Of a DNA stretch of 18,008 nt, positions 14,918 to 18,008 are shown one piece after another. Within the stretch, counting starts at the first letter, position 1. Every line of letters starts with the position of its first letter. A program made the translations under genes and the position numbers. Source of the DNA: CAYYNP01 sp964472545 (lineage in GTDB: Bacteria > Planctomycetota > Planctomycetia > Pirellulales > Thermoguttaceae); NCBI GenBank assembly GCA_964472545.1, contig CAYYNP010000207.1:1-18008 (forward strand), written 5' to 3'. The notes under the pieces are model-generated. The model made no database searches, was not told the origin of the DNA, and worked only from the letters and a program-made list of their open reading frames with translations.

Positions 14918-16249
14918 ATGATGAAGCCAGAACCGACAAGACGACAGTTTCTCGAGAAGACCACCAAGAGCACGGCAGCCATGGCCGCGGCGACGGCGCT
15001 GGGCGGAGCGCATGCCTTCGGCCAGGAAGCACCTGCCGTGGTGCGGCTGGGGATTATCGGGTGTGGCGGGATCATGGGGCACCACGTGCGCGGCCTGGTG
15101 GGCCGCCGAGAAGCCGTGTCCTTCGCCTGGTTGTGCGACGTCGATCCGCGGCAGATCGACCGTATGGCCAAGACAGTTGCCGGCTTCCAACCGGCCGCGC
15201 CGAAACGGACCGCGCGATTCGAAGACGTCCTCGAAGACAAGAACGTCGACGCCTGCATCATCGCCACGCCGCATCACTGGCACGCGCCGATCGCCTTGCG
15301 GGTGATGCAGGCAGGCAAGGACGTCTACATCGAAAAGCCGATCTCGCACGTCTACAACGAAGGGCCGATGGTGATCGCCGCCGCGAAGCAGTACGGCCGT
15401 GTGGTGCAGCAGGGAAGCCAAATGCGAAACAGCCCGGTGACCAAAAAAGCCGAGATGCTGTTGAAGGACGGCATCATCGGCGAAGTGAAGGTGGCCCGTG
15501 CGTGGACCGCCGAGATCCGCTCGGTCGCCAAACCGCAACCCGACGGGACAGCGCCGGCCGGCGTCGATTACGACCGCTGGCTCGGCCCGGCGCCGAAGCG
15601 GCCGTTCAATCCGCATCGATTCCACGGCTCGTGGCGGATGTTTGCCGATTACGGAAACGGGGAAATCGGCGACGACGGCATCCACGATCTCGACATGGCC
15701 GCCTGGGGACTCGACGTCGACACGATGCCGAAGCAGATCACCGCCCGCGGCAGCCGGATGATGCTGCACGGCCATGCGAGCGACTACCCCGACAACATGA
15801 CGGCCACCTACGAGTACCCCGACAATCGCCTGCTGATCTACGAGAACTACCCGTTTACGGCGTACGGGCTGCACGGCTTCGACAACGGCAACGTCTTCTA
15901 CGGCACCAAGGGTTACATGGTCTTCTCGCGTCGCGGAGCGTTCAGCGTCTTTCTGGGGCCGAAGGGCACGCCGGGGCCGACCGAGGGCAAGGAACTCCGC
16001 GGCCTGCGCGGCTACGAGGAGCACATGGCCGAGTTTCTCAACGCGGTGCGCCATCGCACGCCCACCCGCGCCGCGGCCGAAGTGGCCCATCGCAGTTGTG
16101 CGTTGGTGCATCTGGCCGAGATCGCGCTGCGAACTCGCGGCCGTCTCGACTTCGACCCGCAGGCGGAGCAGTTCGTCGACTGCGATGAGGCCAACGCCAT
16201 GTTGAACAAGCGATACCGTCAACCATACGGCTTGCCTGCGCAAACGTAG
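14918..16249 (+). CDS. Tat-exported Gfo/Idh/MocA family oxidoreductase
   Basis: This is a 443-residue NAD(P)-dependent dehydrogenase-like protein, probably acting on a sugar or cyclitol. Two adjacent ATGs (14918, 14921) follow GGAGGAG; 14921 has the better spacing, so the first Met may be absent. A twin-arginine signal (TRRQFLEKT at 7-15, then Ala-rich core, GGAHAFG) implies export in folded form with its cofactor. The Rossmann motif GIIGCGGIMG starts at G45. The family EKP motif is at 139-141 (EKPISH), and GDDGIHDLDMAAWG holds His256 at the position of the usual catalytic histidine. The C-terminal domain includes DNMTATYEYPDNRLLIYENY and GTKGYMVFSRRG, which suit the substrate-side sheet. Such Tat-exported members are abundant in planctomycetes. 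Divergent from the symporter and 68 bases upstream of the PQQ-repeat gene. Substrate cannot be told from sequence. Confidence 0.93.
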   Translation: MMKPEPTRRQFLEKTTKSTAAMAAATALGGAHAFGQEAPAVVRLGIIGCGGIMGHHVRGLVGRREAVSFAWLCDVDPRQIDRMAKTVAGFQPAAPKRTARFEDVLEDKNVDACIIATPHHWHAPIALRVMQAGKDVYIEKPISHVYNEGPMVIAAAKQYGRVVQQGSQMRNSPVTKKAEMLLKDGIIGEVKVARAWTAEIRSVAKPQPDGTAPAGVDYDRWLGPAPKRPFNPHRFHGSWRMFADYGNGEIGDDGIHDLDMAAWGLDVDTMPKQITARGSRMMLHGHASDYPDNMTATYEYPDNRLLIYENYPFTAYGLHGFDNGNVFYGTKGYMVFSRRGAFSVFLGPKGTPGPTEGKELRGLRGYEEHMAEFLNAVRHRTPTRAAAEVAHRSCALVHLAEIALRTRGRLDFDPQAEQFVDCDEANAMLNKRYRQPYGLPAQT

Positions 16250-16317
16250 CCCATGACTCTAGACAACGGCAGACGGGTTCACTGCTGCGGCGGCTCAACG
16301 AATTTGGAGAACTGAAC

Positions 16318-18008
16318 GTGATCTCTTGCAACCGACTGATCGTGGCCGGGCTACTGCCGGCGCTGGTGGTGTGCGCTACTGCGTGCGCGAATTCCGTTGG
16401 CAGTGAAGCCTCCACTGAAGCCTCGCACGTCGATCCCGGCGATTCGGCCCGGCGTATCCTGGCCGATACGGGTGTACACGGCGGCCTGATCGTGCACGTG
16501 GGCTGCGGCGACGGCAAGCGGACAATCGCTTTTCGGGCGACCGATGGCTACGTCGTTCACGGCCTCGATACGGACGCCGCCAACGTGGCCGAAGCCCGCA
16601 AGCAGATTCGCGCGGCGGGGTTGTACGGAAGCGTGTCCGTCGAGCAATTCACGGGCAACGTGCTGCCCTATGCCGAGAATCTGGTAAACCTGCTGGTTAT
16701 CGAAAACCAAGGGGAATTGAACGACGACGAGATCATGCGCGTCGTGGCCCCCGGCGGAGCGGTGCACCGAAAACGCGACGGCAAGTGGACGTTCATTCGT
16801 AAGCCGCGCCGGCTCGACACCGACGAATGGACGCACTTTCTTTACGACGCATCGAACAACGCCGTATCGCGCGACGACGCCGTCGGACCGCCGGAGAGCC
16901 TGCAGTGGGTGGCCGGGCCGAAGTTCGCGCGCAGCCACGAGCATCTTGCCAGCCTTAGCGCCGCGGTGGCCGCCGGCGGCCGGGTCTTTTCGGTAGAAGA
17001 TCACGGCCCGGTCGTGTCGATCGCGTTTCCGGCACGGTGGCTGCTCGTGGCACGCGACGCGTACAACGGCCTGACGCTCTGGACCCGCGAACTCGGGCCT
17101 TGGGAATGGCACCTGCGGGAATTCCGCCACGGCCCGCCGCAGATCACGCGCCGGCTGGTGGCCGGCGATCGCGTGTTTGCCACGCTTCGCTACGGTGGTC
17201 CCGTGGAAGCGATCGACGCGGCGACCGGCAAGACGGTAAAGACCTTTGCCGGGACCGAAGGTACGGAAGAGATCGCCCACGTCGACGGCACGTTGCTGCT
17301 CTCAATCGGCAACGCCAAGCCGGCGCTCGGCAGCGATGCGCGTCGCGGCATGCCCGGCGGTTCGGCCAGGCAGGTGCTTGCCGTGGACGTTGCCTCCGGC
17401 GAAACCATCTGGAAGAACGAAGTCCGGAGCCTAGCGCCCGTCACGCTCGGCGCCGCCGACGGCCGGGTGTTTTACCAGGACGGTCCTACGGCAGTCGCCG
17501 TGGATCTGAGGTCCGGCAAGCGGCTTTGGCAGTCGGAGCCGCTGGCCGCTTTGGGCAATCGACCCGCCTGGTATTCGCCGGTGTTGGTGGCCTACGAGGA
17601 CGTGATCTTGTGGGCCGACGGCAAGATGCTCTGCGGCCTGGACGCCGCGACGGGTAAGACGTTGTGGCGGGGGAAGTCCGAGGTCAACTGGCACGCCCCG
17701 CCCGACGTCTTGGTCGCGGACGGACTGGTCTGGACCGGCCAGTTGAGAATCCACCAACAGCCGGGCATTACGCAAGGCCTCGACCCGAGAAGCGGTGAGG
17801 TCAAACGCACCAAGTCGTCGGACCTCGAGACGTTCGCCTGCGGGATGACCCACCACCGATGCTACCGCAACAAAGGCACGCCGAACTGGCTGCTGCTGGG
17901 CCGAGCGGGCGTCGAGTTTCTCGACGTGGCCAGCGGCGAGATCCGCCCCCATCACTGGGTCCGCGGGATGTGCCAATACGGCGTGATGCCGGCCAACGGC
18001 CTGCTCTA
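16318..18008 (+). CDS. Methyltransferase-like domain fused to PQQ-type beta-propeller, 3' end outside the window
   Basis: This exported protein has 563 codons visible. The GTG start at 16318 has GGAGA 7 bases upstream. A hydrophobic N-terminus (LIVAGLLPALVVCATACA) suggests Sec export. Residues about 45-170 resemble a class I methyltransferase: a motif-I-like HVGCGDGKRT at 60-69, an acidic turn (HGLDTDAANVAEARKQI), and LLVIENQGELNDDEIMRVVA followed by PGG. Then comes a linker with DEWTHFLYDASNNAVSRDD and a BamB/PQQ-dehydrogenase-type propeller whose repeats are easy to see: AIDAATGKT, AVDVASGETIW, AVDLRSGKRLW, GLDAATGKTLW, GLDPRSGEV, FLDVASGE. The role is unknown; propellers of this kind often serve as protein scaffolds and need not bind PQQ. 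The oxidoreductase 68 bases upstream is on the same strand, so an operon is likely. The propeller is incomplete at the window edge. Confidence 0.87.
   Translation, partial: MISCNRLIVAGLLPALVVCATACANSVGSEASTEASHVDPGDSARRILADTGVHGGLIVHVGCGDGKRTIAFRATDGYVVHGLDTDAANVAEARKQIRAAGLYGSVSVEQFTGNVLPYAENLVNLLVIENQGELNDDEIMRVVAPGGAVHRKRDGKWTFIRKPRRLDTDEWTHFLYDASNNAVSRDDAVGPPESLQWVAGPKFARSHEHLASLSAAVAAGGRVFSVEDHGPVVSIAFPARWLLVARDAYNGLTLWTRELGPWEWHLREFRHGPPQITRRLVAGDRVFATLRYGGPVEAIDAATGKTVKTFAGTEGTEEIAHVDGTLLLSIGNAKPALGSDARRGMPGGSARQVLAVDVASGETIWKNEVRSLAPVTLGAADGRVFYQDGPTAVAVDLRSGKRLWQSEPLAALGNRPAWYSPVLVAYEDVILWADGKMLCGLDAATGKTLWRGKSEVNWHAPPDVLVADGLVWTGQLRIHQQPGITQGLDPRSGEVKRTKSSDLETFACGMTHHRCYRNKGTPNWLLLGRAGVEFLDVASGEIRPHHWVRGMCQYGVMPANGLL

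Noticed and set aside
14888..16243. A 451-codon open frame on the minus strand across the oxidoreductase
   Set aside because: It is a shadow frame of the Gfo/Idh/MocA gene, which has Tat, Rossmann and EKP motifs; the shadow has none.

Overview
The window looks like a chromosomal segment of a planctomycete, probably of the Pirellula/Rhodopirellula type. It is GC-rich. It carries a hydrazine-synthase-alpha-like multihaem protein, a Tat-exported Gfo/Idh/MocA oxidoreductase, a BamB-like PQQ-repeat protein fused to a methyltransferase-like domain, and a TolC-like lipoprotein with a DPDRPPMPPDDP N-terminal motif. These are all gene types that recur in that phylum. The taxonomic call is inference from gene content; there is no rRNA or other marker gene here. 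Layout: positions 1-14637 are all read from the minus strand and 14918-18008 from the plus strand. In minus-strand transcription order the genes are: a sodium:solute symporter with a frameshift in a G/C-only tract (14637-12849), an HzsA-like c-type cytochrome (12695-9183), an oversized TolC-family outer-membrane lipoprotein (8887-6242), three tandem paralogous HlyD/MacA-type periplasmic adaptors (5894-4398, 4275-2824, 2781-1321), and a MacB/FtsX-type ABC permease that runs off the left edge (1180 to <1). On the plus strand a Gfo/Idh/MocA oxidoreductase (14918-16249) is followed 68 bases later by the methyltransferase/PQQ-propeller fusion (16318 to >18008). How the genes work together: 1-8887 reads as a tripartite export machine with outer-membrane channel, periplasmic adaptor and inner-membrane MacB-like permease. 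The ATPase is not in the window and should lie just beyond the left edge. The striking point is three different adaptors for one visible permease and one channel. Their periplasmic C-terminal halves are nearly the same and their coiled-coil hairpins differ, which suggests a mixed adaptor ring or adaptors dedicated to several permeases. The symporter and the oxidoreductase are divergently arranged around a 280-base spacer and could form a solute uptake and oxidation module. The HzsA-like protein has three CxxCH motifs and a propeller, but nothing around it points to anammox. Noncoding highlights are a tandem 41-base repeat between two adaptor genes, one unit of which forms a perfect stem-loop overlapping a stop codon, and a small ORF with an excellent ribosome binding site overlapping the start of the TolC-like gene. 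No tRNA, rRNA, CRISPR array, transposase or integrase was seen.
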